Shown: positions 1 to 9,320 of the stretch, piece after piece
Layout: each line of letters begins with the position of its first letter
Numbering within the stretch: the stretch's first letter is position 1
DNA from: Caballeronia arationis
GTDB taxonomy: Bacteria > Pseudomonadota > Gammaproteobacteria > Burkholderiales > Burkholderiaceae
Direction: 5' to 3'
DNA: 64,000 bases
Assembly: GCF_001544975.2 (NCBI RefSeq)
Contig: NZ_FCOG02000021.1
Location: 59,042 to 123,041 of the forward strand
Position numbers and translations under genes: made by a program
The notes under the pieces: generated by a model
Told to the model about the DNA's origin: nothing
What the model saw: only the letters and a program-made list of their open reading frames with translations
Database searches by the model: none

Positions 1-2
1 CA

Positions 3-1124
3 CTCTACGACGCGTTCGGCCAGCGCCAGGTCTCGACAATCTACAACGCGCTCTCGCAGTATCACGTCGTGATGGAACTCGCGCCGAAGTACTGGCAGGA
101 CCCGGAGATGCTGAAGCAGCTTTACATCAGCACATCGGGCGGCACCGCAAGCGGCGCGGCATCGACGAATTCGACCACGACGTCCATCGCATCCGCGACA
201 ACCAGCGCAGCCACCGGCGGCGCAACCGACACCGCGACGCAGCTCTCGCTCGCCTCGGTGCGCAACTCGGCCACGAACTCGATCGCGTCGAGCGGCAAGT
301 CGGGGTCGTCGTCAGGCGCGGCGGTGTCGACCTCGAAGGAAACGATGATCCCGCTTTCGGCCGTCGCCAAGTTCGGGCCGGGCAACACGCCGCTTTCGGT
401 GAACCACCAGAGCCAGTTCGTCGCCTCGACCATCTCGTTCAACCTGCCGCCCGGCAAGTCACTGTCCGAGGCGACCGCGTCCATCTATCAGGCGATGGCG
501 GAAATCGGCATGCCCGCGACGATCCACGGCAGTTTCCAGGGCACGGCGCAGGCGTTCCAGCAGTCGATGAACGACCAGCCGCTCCTGATTCTCGCCGCAC
601 TCGCGGCGGTCTACATCGTGCTCGGCATCCTGTACGAGAGCTACATCCATCCGATCACGATTCTCTCGACGCTGCCTTCCGCCGGCATCGGTGCGCTGCT
701 CGCGCTGCTCCTCTTCAAGACCGAGTTCAGCATCATCGCGCTGATCGCGGTGATCCTCCTGATCGGCATCGTGAAGAAGAATGCGATCATGATGGTCGAC
801 TTCGCGATCGAAGCCCAGCGGCACGGCGCGACGAGTTCGCGCGACGCAATCGAACAGGCGTGCCTGCTGCGCTTTCGTCCGATCATGATGACGACCGCCG
901 CGGCGCTGCTCGGCGCGCTGCCGCTCGCGTTCGGCACCGGCGAAGGGTCGGAGATGCGCGCGCCGCTCGGCATCGCGATCGTGGGCGGGCTGATCGTGAG
1001 CCAGATGCTCACGCTCTACACGACGCCCGTCGTCTATCTCTACATGGACCGTTTCCGCGTTCGTGGCGAAGAGCGCCGCGAGAGAAAGCGCGGCGGCGCG
1101 CGGCCGGCGAACGCCGCGGAGTGA
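3..1124 (+). CDS. RND multidrug efflux permease, C-terminal part (MdtB/MdtC type), cut by window edge
   Basis: Inner-membrane RND pump subunit that expels drugs by proton antiport with a periplasmic adaptor and an outer-membrane channel. The frame is open from base 3, so the first two thirds of the gene lie outside the window. Visible parts are the end of the periplasmic porter domain ([15 protein letters not shown]), then a hydrophobic block with at least five membrane segments ([40 protein letters not shown]), with the family motif [20 protein letters not shown]. Between them is a Ser/Thr/Ala-rich stretch of about 65 residues (about bases 135-340) that E. coli MdtC lacks as I remember it. 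The tail is basic and Arg-rich. The family call is firm; MdtB versus MdtC is not resolved. Confidence 0.93.
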   Translation, partial: LYDAFGQRQVSTIYNALSQYHVVMELAPKYWQDPEMLKQLYISTSGGTASGAASTNSTTTSIASATTSAATGGATDTATQLSLASVRNSATNSIASSGKSGSSSGAAVSTSKETMIPLSAVAKFGPGNTPLSVNHQSQFVASTISFNLPPGKSLSEATASIYQAMAEIGMPATIHGSFQGTAQAFQQSMNDQPLLILAALAAVYIVLGILYESYIHPITILSTLPSAGIGALLALLLFKTEFSIIALIAVILLIGIVKKNAIMMVDFAIEAQRHGATSSRDAIEQACLLRFRPIMMTTAAALLGALPLAFGTGEGSEMRAPLGIAIVGGLIVSQMLTLYTTPVVYLYMDRFRVRGEERRERKRGGARPANAAE

Positions 1125-1205
1125 CGCATGCAACCGCCAACAGCAGGATTCGCGAAAATCGCTTAACGTTTAAGACGTGGCTTTATCCGACGAGGAGCGA
1201 TTTCG

Positions 1206-1889
1206 ATGAAAGTCCTGCTGATTGGCGCGCACGGCCGCACGGGCCGCCACATCGCGCGGCAGTTGCAAGCTGAATCCATCCCGTTCAGGGCGATGTTGCG
1301 CAAGTCCGCGCACAAGCCGGAATTCGTCGCGCTTGGCGCCCAGATCGTGCTCGGCGATCTGACGGAAGATTTTTCCCACGCATTCGACGATGTCACGCAC
1401 GTGATCTACGCGGCCGGGTCGGCGGAAACGGAGGGCGTGAACGAGGAGCGGGCGATCGACCGCGACGCCGTCGAGCGCACTGCGGATTACGCGAAGCGCC
1501 GGCGCGTGCAGCAGCTCGTGGTGATCAGCGCGATTTCAGCTTACTGTCCCGAGGCGAATTCGCTCGCGCTCAAGCACTATTCGAGAATGAAGCGCGAAAG
1601 CGACGAGTACGTGCAGAAGCGCGGCGTGCCGTATGTCATCTTGCGGCCGGGGCCTTTGTCGGATGAAGCTGCGCGCGGGACGATCGCGCTTGCCTCCGAA
1701 CGAGCGGCGGGTGCGCCGGCGGTGTCGCGCGAGGATGTGGCGCGCATGGCCGTGGAGTGCGTGACGCGCGGGGTCGAGGATCGCGTGATCGGTTTCGTCG
1801 GCGGGAATCTGCCTATCGGCGATGTGCTCGGGGAAGCCGTGGGTGCCCGGGGCGCGCTGGTCGACACGGCCACCGCTATACAGCATTAA
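1206..1889 (+). CDS. NAD(P)-binding atypical SDR-family protein
   Basis: A 227-residue Rossmann-fold protein of the NAD(P)H-binding/NmrA-like extended SDR group (YwnB/YtfG style). The N-terminus reads KVLLIGAHGRTGRHIARQL, a GxxGxxG dinucleotide site at residues 7-13. VIYAAGS and VVISAISAY follow the usual beta-4 and beta-5 positions, and YVILRPGPLSDE is the motif common to this group. The Tyr-xxx-Lys pair is represented by HYSRMKRESDE. Substrate unknown. The 81-base gap after the RND gene suggests it may be transcribed separately. It converges on kdpE and the two coding regions overlap by 14 bases at their 3' ends. Confidence 0.85.
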   Translation: MKVLLIGAHGRTGRHIARQLQAESIPFRAMLRKSAHKPEFVALGAQIVLGDLTEDFSHAFDDVTHVIYAAGSAETEGVNEERAIDRDAVERTADYAKRRRVQQLVVISAISAYCPEANSLALKHYSRMKRESDEYVQKRGVPYVILRPGPLSDEAARGTIALASERAAGAPAVSREDVARMAVECVTRGVEDRVIGFVGGNLPIGDVLGEAVGARGALVDTATAIQH

Positions 1890-2574
1890 CCAGCCGATAC
1901 CCCACGCCAGTCTCCGTAACGATATGCTCCGGCTGGGCAGCATCGCGCTCCAGCTTCTGCCTGAGATGCGCCATGTAGATGCGCAGGTAATGGTGACTGT
2001 CGACATGCGACGGCCCCCACACTTCCTTTAGCAACTGCCGATGCGTCAGCACGCGGCCCGCATGCCGCACGAGCGTCGAGAGCAGGCGATACTCGATCGG
2101 CGTCAGATGCACGAGCGCGCCATCGCGCGTGACCTGCCGCATCGCAAGATCCACCACCACCGTTCCGAACGAAACCCGCGGCGATTCATTCGCCGCCGCC
2201 TGGTTGCGCCGCCGCAGATGCGCCCGGATTCGCGCCATCAGCTCCGACACCCCGAACGGCTTGGTCAGGTAATCGTCCGCGCCGGCGTCCAGCGCCGCCA
2301 CCTTCTCGTCTTCCTGGGTGCGCGCGGAAAGCACGATCACCGGCAAGTCGGTCCAGCTGCGCAACTCGCGAATCACGTCGATGCCATCGGTGTCAGGCAA
2401 TCCGAGATCGACGATCACGAGGTCGGGCTTCCTCGTCGCGGCTTCGACGAGCCCCTGCTTGCCGGTCGGCGCCTCGTGCACCGCGATGCCCTCCGCCTCC
2501 AGTGACACGCGCACGAAGCGCCGGATCTGCTTTTCATCTTCGATCAGAACGACGGTAACGGTCGGCTCACTCAT
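1876..2574 (-). CDS. kdpE: KdpE, OmpR-family response regulator
   Basis: A 232-residue DNA-binding response regulator, partner of KdpD. The receiver domain covers about residues 7-120, with acidic pocket EDE at 12-14, phospho-acceptor Asp56 in VIVDLGLPDTDG, and the conserved Lys in DDYLTKPF. A winged-helix OmpR C-terminal domain follows (LTPIEYRLLSTLVRHAGRVLTHRQLL; VDSHHYLRIYMAHLRQKLE). The start is MSEPTVTVV at 2574, overlapping the kdpD stop as ATGA, which indicates translational coupling. The family normally activates kdpFABC, the high-affinity potassium pump, under potassium limitation or salt stress. No kdpFABC genes are present on either side here, so its target in this genome cannot be read from the window. 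Confidence 0.95.
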   Translation of the reverse strand: MSEPTVTVVLIEDEKQIRRFVRVSLEAEGIAVHEAPTGKQGLVEAATRKPDLVIVDLGLPDTDGIDVIRELRSWTDLPVIVLSARTQEDEKVAALDAGADDYLTKPFGVSELMARIRAHLRRRNQAAANESPRVSFGTVVVDLAMRQVTRDGALVHLTPIEYRLLSTLVRHAGRVLTHRQLLKEVWGPSHVDSHHYLRIYMAHLRQKLERDAAQPEHIVTETGVGYRLVNAV

Positions 2575-5375
2575 GGCTTGTCGTAAATGCGGGCGATGTC
2601 GCGCTCCTCTTCCTCGATGCCCGGCGCGGGTGGCGGCGCATCGACGGGCAGCGTGAACCAGAAGCGCGCGCCCTGGGTGCGCCCTTCTCCGTCGATGCGA
2701 TTGGCCGCGCCGATTGTACCGCCGTGCGCCTCGACAATCGCCCGGCAAATCGAGAGTCCGAGCCCGATGCCAGGCTTTGCCGATTCCTTCTCTCCACGCG
2801 TGAACTTCTCGAAGATTCGATCCGCAAGCCGGGGCGGCAAGCCCGGGCCGCTATCGTCCAGGAAGACGCGCACGAACGGCTTGCCGTCCGTCTCGATGCG
2901 CTCCGCGCCGATCCCGAGCCGCGCATCGGCGGGCGTGTACTTCGCCGCGTTCTCAAGCAAGTTCGAGAAGAGGCGCTCCATTAGCACCGCATCGAGTTGC
3001 AGAAGCGGCAGGTCGGCGGGAAGACGCACCTCGACGGCCCGCGCCCCGAGCATGCGCCGGCACGCGCGCAACGCCGCGCCCACGGTCTCCTCCAGCAGCG
3101 ACCACTGCCGGTTCAGGCGCACCCCGCCCGCCTGCAGCCGCGCCATGTCGAGCAGGTTCGTGACGATGCTCGTCATGCGCAGCGATTCGTCGTGAATGGC
3201 TTCGATCAGTTCGGCGTTCGCCGCAGAGCGCGCATCACCACCGGTTTCCGCGAGCATCGACGCAAAGCCGACGATCGCGGTGAGCGGCGTGCGCAAGTCG
3301 TGCGACACAGCCGACAGCAGCGAATTGCGCAGGCGCTCGGACTCCATGCTGACGAGCGCGTCACGCGCGATGTCGACGTAGTGCACGCGTTCGAGCGCGA
3401 GCGCGATCTGCGCGGCGAAGGTGTCGAGCATGCGCTTCTGTTCGGGCACGTCGAGTTCGGCGGGATCGCGCGTGAGCACCGCGAGCACGCCGCGCGTGCG
3501 CATCGGCGCCTTCAGCGGGAGGTAGAGCGCGGCCGCCGCGGGCAGCGTGCCGGTGCCGCGCCCGGCGGGCTTCTGCTGGTCATAGACCCACTGCGCGACA
3601 TCGGGATCGAGCGAGCCGGAATCGAGCAGCAGCACCTCCGACGCGCTGTCCGAAGCGTCGAGCTTCTGGCGCACCTGATCGGCGCTGTCGGGCAGAAGGA
3701 TCGCGACCCGCGCGCGGAACACTTCGCTCACGTGCCGCATGCCGATCCCGACGATCTGTTCGGTCGCGAGCGCCGCGCCCAGTTCGCCCGCCATCGCGTA
3801 CATCGCGCTTGTGCGCCGCTCGCGCTTTTCGGCGATGCGCGCCTCGCGCTTCAGGCTCGACGTCAGATGGCTGATCACGAGCGATGTCAGCAGCATGCCG
3901 GCGAAGGTCAGCAGATACTGCGTGTCCGACACGGAAAGCGACATGCGTGGCGGCACGAAGAAAAAATCGACCGCGGCGACGGAGAGGAACGACAGCAGCA
4001 CGCTCGGGCCTCGTCCGAGCCGCACCGCCGCGAACACGACGCCCAGCAGGTACAGCATCACGAGATTCGCCAGATCGATGCGCTCACTGACCGCGCTCGC
4101 GACGAGCGTGATCGCCGCGCAGATCGCGGCGGCAATCGCGTACGCACCGGGCTTCGAAGGATGTTCGCGCGGCATCGAAAGCGCGTCGTGCCACGCGCGG
4201 GCGCCGGCATCGGGCGGCTCGGCGAACCCGCCGCCCGCGCCTTCGCGCGCGCGTATCAGCGTGAGATCGAGGTCGCCCGCACGTTCGGCGAGCCGCTCGC
4301 CGAACGGCCTTCGGACGAAACGCGCGAAGCCGCGCCGCGCCGACGCGCCCGCCACCAGCTTCGACACGTTGCGCGCCTCTGCATAGCCGATCAGCGTCGC
4401 GACGGCGTCCGTGCCCGCGAGCGTCACCGTCTCCGCGCCGAATTCGGCGGCGAGCTTGAGCGCCTGCATCGTGCGTTCGCGGCGGGCGTCGGAGCGTCGC
4501 TGCAGACGCGGCGTTTCGACGTAGACGGCGATCCAGTCTGCTCTCAGGCTCGCGGCCAGGCGCGCGGCGGCGCGCACGACGCCTGGCGCCGCGTCGCCCG
4601 GACCGATGCACGCGAGAAGCCGCTCGCGCGCCTGCCAGATGCGGTCGATCGAGCGGTCGGCGCGGTATTCGCGCATCTGCGCATCGACGCGATCGGCGGT
4701 GCGCCTGAGCGCCAGTTCACGCAGCGCGATCAGGTTGCCCTTGCGAAAGAAGTTGCGCACCTCCCGCTCGGCCTGCTGCGGCAGGTAGACCTTGCCCTGG
4801 CCGAGACGCTCGAGCAGCTCTTCGGGCGGCAGGTCGACGAGCGTCACTTCGTCGGCGCGATCGAACACGCGGTCGGGCACCGTCTCGGCAACACGGATGC
4901 CGGTGATCTGCCCGACCACATCGTTCAGCCTTTCGAGATGCTGGACATTGACGGTCGTATGGACGTCGATGCCCGCGTCGATCAGCTCGTGGACGTCCTG
5001 CCAGCGCTTCAGATGCCGCGCGCCGGGCACGTTCGAATGCGCGAGTTCATCGACGAGGATCAGTCGCGGGCGGCGCACGAGCGCCGCATCGAGGTCGAAT
5101 TCGGTCAGCGCGCGGTTGCGATATTCGATCGACGCGCGCGGCAGGATGTCGAGCCCTTCGAGGAGCGCCTTCGTCTCTTCGCGGCCATGCGTCTCGACGA
5201 TGCCGACCACGACGTCGTCGCCTTCGGCGCGGCGGCGGCGCGCGGCCTGCAGCATCGCATACGTCTTGCCGACGCCCGCCGACGCGCCGAAAAAGATCTT
5301 CAGGCGTCCGCGCTGGCGCTGTTGCTCGTCGCGCTGGAGCTTGTCGAGCAATTGGTCGGGGTCGGGACGGCTCAT
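2571..5375 (-). CDS. kdpD: KdpD, turgor/potassium sensor histidine kinase
   Basis: A 934-residue membrane sensor kinase of full family length. In order: cytoplasmic KdpD domain with Walker A GASAGVGKT at residues 30-38 and the DELAHSNVPG motif; a universal-stress-protein-like domain; four closely packed membrane helices (AIAAAICAAITLVASAVS; LVMLYLLGVVFAAVRLG; SVLLSFLSVAAVDFFFV; LLTFAGMLLTSLVISHL); a GAF-like domain; and the kinase core with phospho-acceptor His about 692 in SAVSHDLRTPLTAIVGF, N box NLLENAAKYTP and G boxes GPGLPPRLA and IGLGLSI. It is the first gene of a two-gene operon with kdpE. A hairpin terminator about 110 bases upstream separates it from the leftward qor gene, so it probably has its own promoter in 5376-5485. 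Confidence 0.96.
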   Translation of the reverse strand: MSRPDPDQLLDKLQRDEQQRQRGRLKIFFGASAGVGKTYAMLQAARRRRAEGDDVVVGIVETHGREETKALLEGLDILPRASIEYRNRALTEFDLDAALVRRPRLILVDELAHSNVPGARHLKRWQDVHELIDAGIDVHTTVNVQHLERLNDVVGQITGIRVAETVPDRVFDRADEVTLVDLPPEELLERLGQGKVYLPQQAEREVRNFFRKGNLIALRELALRRTADRVDAQMREYRADRSIDRIWQARERLLACIGPGDAAPGVVRAAARLAASLRADWIAVYVETPRLQRRSDARRERTMQALKLAAEFGAETVTLAGTDAVATLIGYAEARNVSKLVAGASARRGFARFVRRPFGERLAERAGDLDLTLIRAREGAGGGFAEPPDAGARAWHDALSMPREHPSKPGAYAIAAAICAAITLVASAVSERIDLANLVMLYLLGVVFAAVRLGRGPSVLLSFLSVAAVDFFFVPPRMSLSVSDTQYLLTFAGMLLTSLVISHLTSSLKREARIAEKRERRTSAMYAMAGELGAALATEQIVGIGMRHVSEVFRARVAILLPDSADQVRQKLDASDSASEVLLLDSGSLDPDVAQWVYDQQKPAGRGTGTLPAAAALYLPLKAPMRTRGVLAVLTRDPAELDVPEQKRMLDTFAAQIALALERVHYVDIARDALVSMESERLRNSLLSAVSHDLRTPLTAIVGFASMLAETGGDARSAANAELIEAIHDESLRMTSIVTNLLDMARLQAGGVRLNRQWSLLEETVGAALRACRRMLGARAVEVRLPADLPLLQLDAVLMERLFSNLLENAAKYTPADARLGIGAERIETDGKPFVRVFLDDSGPGLPPRLADRIFEKFTRGEKESAKPGIGLGLSICRAIVEAHGGTIGAANRIDGEGRTQGARFWFTLPVDAPPPAPGIEEEERDIARIYDKP

Positions 5376-5485
5376 GGTGGGTCGGTCACGGATATCGGGC
5401 GGCTCTCCTAGTATGCCGAACTGGCGCCCTTCAGTGTCATGGCCGGCGAGCGTCCGCAGCGCCGCGCGCCAGATCCATCACCATC

Positions 5486-5525
5486 AACGCACACAGGCGG
5501 CGCATGCGCGCCGCCTGTGTGCGTT
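5486..5525 (-). terminator. Hairpin terminator downstream of the quinone oxidoreductase
   Basis: Perfect 18-bp inverted repeat (5486-5503 with 5508-5525) around a 4-base loop ATGC. It sits 28 bases past the stop of the leftward qor gene and before kdpD. There is no long T run, only the AACG/CGTT stem ends, so termination strength is uncertain. The symmetric structure could act on either strand. Confidence 0.75.
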
Positions 5526-5552
5526 TGCCTGGCGAAAACTTCCGTGGCCTTC

Positions 5553-6527
5553 TTAAGGCAGCAGAATCGTAGAGCCCGTCGTCCTGCGCGCTTCGAGATC
5601 CGCGTGCGCCTGCGTCGCGTCCTTTAGCGCGTAGCGTTGCCGCACGTTTGTCTTCACCTTGCCCGATTCGATGACATCGAACAGTTCGGCGGCCATCGCG
5701 TCGAGATCGCTGCGCTTCGCGATATAGCTGAAGAGGGTCGGCCGCGTGAAGTAGAGCGAGCCGCGTCCGGCGAACTCCGACGAATCGATCGGCGGCAGCG
5801 GCCCCGACGAATTGCCGAAGCTCACGAACAGTCCGAGCGGCGCCAGGCAATCGAGCGACGCCGTGTACGTGTCCTTGCCGATCGAGTCATAGACCACCGG
5901 GACGCCCGCGCCGTTCGTGATCTCGCGCACGCGTTTCGTGAAGTTGTCGCGCGTATAGACGATCGGGTAGTCGCAGCCGTGCGCCTTCGCGAGCTCCGCC
6001 TTCTCGTCCGAACCGACCGTGCCGATCACCGTCGCGCCGAGCGCCTTCGCCCACTGGCAGGCCAGCATGCCGACGCCGCCCGCCGCCGCGTGGATCAGCA
6101 CGGTGTCGCCCTCCTTCACGCGATAGGTGCGCCGCAGCAGATATTGCGCGGTCAGGCCTTGCAGCATGATCGAAGCGGCCTCCTCGTAGCCGATCGCATC
6201 GGGCAGCGCGACGACGTAGTCCGCCGACATCACGCGCTCCTCGGCATACGCGCCCGGCGGCCGCGAAGCGTACGCGACGCGGTCGCCCGGCTTGAACCGC
6301 GTGACGCCTTCGCCCACCGCCGTCACCTCGCCTGCCGCCTCCATGCCGAGGCCGCCCGGCAGCGGCATCGGATAGAGGCCGTTGCGGAAATACACATCGA
6401 TGAAATTCAGGCCCACCGCGTGGTGCTTCACGCGGATTTCGCCCTTGGCCGGCTCGCCGACACTCACGTCGACCCATTTCATCACTTCCGGGCCGCCGGT
6501 CTTGTCGAATCGGATTGCTTTTGTCAT
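5553..6527 (-). CDS. NADPH:quinone oxidoreductase (zinc-independent MDR family)
   Basis: A 324-residue medium-chain dehydrogenase/reductase of the QorA type, reducing quinones or enones with NADPH in the cytoplasm. The N-terminal GroES-like domain contains HHAVGLNFIDVYFRNGLYP and GMEAAGEVTAVGEGVTRFKPGDRVAY. The nucleotide-binding domain starts near residue 145 with IHAAAGGVGMLACQWAKALGA, an AxxGxxG site. The catalytic zinc ligands of alcohol dehydrogenases are absent, as expected for quinone reductases. It is followed at the 3' side by a strong hairpin and lies 54 bases after mgsA on the same strand, so qor may be co-transcribed with mgsA. Confidence 0.94.
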   Translation of the reverse strand: MTKAIRFDKTGGPEVMKWVDVSVGEPAKGEIRVKHHAVGLNFIDVYFRNGLYPMPLPGGLGMEAAGEVTAVGEGVTRFKPGDRVAYASRPPGAYAEERVMSADYVVALPDAIGYEEAASIMLQGLTAQYLLRRTYRVKEGDTVLIHAAAGGVGMLACQWAKALGATVIGTVGSDEKAELAKAHGCDYPIVYTRDNFTKRVREITNGAGVPVVYDSIGKDTYTASLDCLAPLGLFVSFGNSSGPLPPIDSSEFAGRGSLYFTRPTLFSYIAKRSDLDAMAAELFDVIESGKVKTNVRQRYALKDATQAHADLEARRTTGSTILLP

Positions 6528-6581
6528 CGGAGTCTCCTGCTTTCAGTGGGCTTCATTGGCTTAAATTGGCTTCGTCGGGCT

Positions 6582-6983
6582 TCATTGGCCGGCGGACGCC
6601 GCGCGTGCAAGGCGCAGGCGCAACTCGTCGAGAATCATGCGCGCGGTCGCAATGTTCGTCGCGCACGGGACGTTGTGCACGTCGCAGGCGCGCACCAGCG
6701 CGTTGATGTCCGGCTCGTGCGGCTGCGGCGTCATCGGGTCGCGTAGGAAGATCACGACATCGACACGCCCTTCCGCGAGTTCCGCGCCGATCTGCAGGTC
6801 GCCGCCATGCGGTCCGGAGAGCTTCCTCTCGACCTCGAGGCCGTGCGCCGCCGCGATCCGCGAGCCGGTCGTGCCCGTGGCGACGAGCCGGCATTGCGCG
6901 AGCGTATCGACGTATTCGCCCGCGAGCGCGACGATGTCGTCCTTTTTCATGTCGTGCGCGATCAGCGCGACGCGTGTGCTCAT
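6582..6983 (-). CDS. mgsA: Methylglyoxal synthase
   Basis: A 133-residue MGS-like domain protein. It converts dihydroxyacetone phosphate to methylglyoxal and phosphate, a bypass of lower glycolysis that relieves phosphosugar overload. Visible motifs are [11 protein letters not shown] near the N-terminus, the phosphate site TGTTGSRI, the catalytic-Asp segment [13 protein letters not shown], and [20 protein letters not shown] followed by [12 protein letters not shown]. Length is slightly below the E. coli enzyme. It sits between two leftward oxidoreductase genes, qor and an SDR, which could handle reactive carbonyls or quinones; that link is inference. Confidence 0.96.
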   Translation of the reverse strand: MSTRVALIAHDMKKDDIVALAGEYVDTLAQCRLVATGTTGSRIAAAHGLEVERKLSGPHGGDLQIGAELAEGRVDVVIFLRDPMTPQPHEPDINALVRACDVHNVPCATNIATARMILDELRLRLARAASAGQ

Positions 6984-7028
6984 GGATGTGGCTCCTGTCG
7001 TTGTCTATGGTTATAGGGAAAGCGGCGT

Positions 7029-7808
7029 CTAGTACGTGCCCGGATAGGCGCCGCCGTCGATGAGCCAGTTCTGTCCCGTGATATAGCCCGCGTGCACGCT
7101 GCACAGGAACGCGCAGGCGCGGCCGAACTCATCGGGGGTGCCGAAGCGTCCCGCCGGCAGCGCCTTCGCCCGGCGCGCACGGGCTTCCTCGAGCGAGATG
7201 TTCTGGGCCTTCGCCTGCGCCGCGAGCGTGTCCGCGATGCGATCCGTATCGAACGTGCCCGGCAGCAGGTTGTTGATCGTGACGCCCGTTGCCGCGATCC
7301 TGCGCGCGACGCCGGCGACGAAACCCGTCAGCCCGGAGCGCGCGCCGTTCGACAGGCCGAGCACGTCGATCGGCGCCTTCACCGACGAACTCGTGATATT
7401 GACGATGCGCCCGAAGCCGCGATCGATCATGCCGTCGATGGTCAACTTGATGAGCTCGATCGGCGTGAGCATGTTGGCATCGAGCGCCTTGATCCAGTCG
7501 TCCCGCGTGAAGTCGCGGAAGTCGCCAGGCGGCGGGCCGCCCGCGTTGTTCACGAGAATGTCCGGCGCCGGGCACGCGGCGAGCGCCGCGGCGTGGCCTT
7601 CGGGCGTGGTGATGTCGCACGCGAGAGCCTTCACGTCGACGCCGTATTTGGCTCGGATTTCGGCGGCGGTGGCGTCGAGCGTCTCCTTCGTGCGCGCGAC
7701 GATCACGAGGTTGACGCCCTCGGCCGCGAGCGCTTCGGCGCAACCGCGCCCGAGTCCCTTGCTGGCCGCGCAAACCAGGGCCGTGCGCCCTGCGATTCCC
7801 ATATCCAT
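7029..7808 (-). CDS. SDR-family oxidoreductase with atypical catalytic site
   Basis: A 259-residue FabG-like short-chain dehydrogenase. The start is MDMGIAGRTALV at 7808, because AAGGAG lies five bases upstream; an upstream ATG at 7832 lacks this. The cofactor segment reads CAASKGLGRGCAEAL rather than the classical TGxxxGxG, and NNAG is present. At the expected Ser-Tyr-Lys site the sequence is NITSSSVKAPIDVLGLSNGARSG: the serine is there but no Tyr-xxx-Lys. This matches the described BKR-like SDR-like subgroup that lacks a perfect catalytic tetrad. A typical C-terminal GQNWLIDGGAYPG closes it. The reaction cannot be predicted. Confidence 0.88.
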   Translation of the reverse strand: MDMGIAGRTALVCAASKGLGRGCAEALAAEGVNLVIVARTKETLDATAAEIRAKYGVDVKALACDITTPEGHAAALAACPAPDILVNNAGGPPPGDFRDFTRDDWIKALDANMLTPIELIKLTIDGMIDRGFGRIVNITSSSVKAPIDVLGLSNGARSGLTGFVAGVARRIAATGVTINNLLPGTFDTDRIADTLAAQAKAQNISLEEARARRAKALPAGRFGTPDEFGRACAFLCSVHAGYITGQNWLIDGGAYPGTY

Positions 7809-8262
7809 TATTGCTCCTTTGTCGACCGGCACTGGCGCTGCCGAACGGGGTTGGCGCTGCCGGTCAGAGTCACTGCAGCGCCTGCTCTGATCCCATGCGC
7901 TTACCCGGGTCCGATGCGCCTCGCTCGGGTCTCATGTAAGAAAGTTGCTCGGTTCTTGTTCGATTGCTGATGGCGATCCGTCGCCGCCGCACAGCGGTGG
8001 CGTGAAACACGTCGGCGTGACGGTCCGTTCGCGCAATGATAGAAGAATCGGGGCGCGGACGTCGGCGGCTCGCTCGGCGTCGCCCGCGCCGCCGCGCATT
8101 CGAATCTTCCTTATGACCGATGCCGTTTTCGGTAAACTGGCGGGATCGTCCCAGCCCGGCGCGTCAGGCTGCCCGAGCCGTGTCGCGGCGACGGGCCCTC
8201 GCGCGCGATCCGGCGCGAGCCGTCGGCCGAACAACACTCCATGCGCCCTCCGCGCGACTCCC
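7809..8262. other. 454-base divergent intergenic region (SDR / upp)
   Basis: Spacer between the leftward SDR gene and rightward upp. It must hold promoters for both. I see no convincing -35/-10 pair; TAAACT near 8131 is the best -10-like word before upp, with a weak upstream partner. A short direct repeat TGGCGCTGCCG occurs twice around 7830-7862. No gene-like reading frame with sensible protein composition was found. Confidence 0.4.
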
Positions 8263-8916
8263 ATGACCCAGGACAGCCGTTTTCCCAATCTCTTCATCCT
8301 CGACCACCCGCTGATCCAGCACAAGCTGACCCACATGCGGGACAAGGACACGTCGACGCGCACCTTTCGCGAGTTGCTACGCGAAATCACGTTGCTGATG
8401 GGCTATGAGATCACCCGCAACCTGCCGCTCACGACCAAGCGCGTCGCGACCCCGCTCGTCGAAATCGACGCGCCGGTGATCGCCGGCAAGAAGCTCGCTA
8501 TCGTGCCGGTGCTGCGCGCGGGCATCGGCATGTCGGACGGCCTGCTCGACCTCGTGCCGTCGGCGCGGGTCGGCCATATCGGCGTCTATCGCGACGACGA
8601 CCACCGCCCGGTCGAATATCTCGTGCGCCTGCCGCCCGACCTGGAAGAGCGCGTATTCATCCTGTGCGACCCGATGGTCGCGACGGGCTATTCGGCGGTG
8701 CACGCCGTCGATGTGATGAAGCGCCGCAAGGTGCACGGCGAGAACATCGTGTTCGTCGCGCTGGTGGCGGCGCCCGAAGGCGTGAAGGTGTTTTCCGATG
8801 CGCATCCGGACGTGAAGCTGTACGTCGCGTCGCTGGACTCGCACCTGAACGACCATGCTTATATCGTGCCCGGTCTCGGCGACGCCGGCGACCGGCTCTT
8901 CGGCACGAGAAACTGA
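8263..8916 (+). CDS. upp: Uracil phosphoribosyltransferase
   Basis: A 217-residue type I phosphoribosyltransferase that makes UMP from uracil and PRPP, the main pyrimidine salvage entry. Start [20 protein letters not shown] at 8263; the open frame runs further upstream, but conservation starts here. Conserved blocks: [47 protein letters not shown], the PRPP loop [14 protein letters not shown], and the uracil-binding end [16 protein letters not shown]. It stands alone between a divergent SDR gene and yebC. Confidence 0.97.
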   Translation: MTQDSRFPNLFILDHPLIQHKLTHMRDKDTSTRTFRELLREITLLMGYEITRNLPLTTKRVATPLVEIDAPVIAGKKLAIVPVLRAGIGMSDGLLDLVPSARVGHIGVYRDDDHRPVEYLVRLPPDLEERVFILCDPMVATGYSAVHAVDVMKRRKVHGENIVFVALVAAPEGVKVFSDAHPDVKLYVASLDSHLNDHAYIVPGLGDAGDRLFGTRN

Positions 8917-9320
8917 ACGCGCCTTGCAACGTCATTCGCGGGGCGATTGCGCCACGCCCCGCAGAAAATCGCCGCTTTTCGGCGAATTCCGCTTGCCGGG
9001 CGCGCGTTTTTCCCGCCTCCCGGCGCCTGCCGGCATCTGGCGCCATGATAAAATTCCGGTCTGCCCGGTTCACGGCCCCGGTTTGCTGCCCCGACGGCGG
9101 CTCAGCCGTCCCGAGCGCCGCGCAGCCGGCCTTTCCGGGCGAAAACCCCTGTGCAAGACGCCGGATATGGCGTCGAAAAGACTGGCAGAAAGGCGGCCGG
9201 AATTCGGCCGGAACACGCATCGATCGCCCGTCGCCCAAGCCGGACACGCTTTAAGCCGGGCGGACACACTGAAACACAGGCGCGCGGCTTAACGCCCTTG
9301 CGCGCGGACGGAGAAAGGTA
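8917..9320. other. 404-base intergenic region upstream of yebC
   Basis: GC-rich spacer between upp and yebC. A TAAAAT word at 9049-9054 could be a -10 element for yebC, but no matching -35 is evident. GAGAAAGG just before 9321 is the yebC ribosome-binding site. Open frames here have shadow-like Arg/Ala/Pro composition and no recognisable motif. Confidence 0.4.

Noticed and set aside
2997..5411. 804-codon plus-strand open frame opposite kdpD
   Set aside because: Shadow frame rich in Arg/Ala/His; kdpD has all kinase motifs.
5486..5525. Perfect palindrome considered as a CRISPR repeat or mobile-element end
   Set aside because: Single copy, no spacing pattern, located exactly as a transcription terminator.
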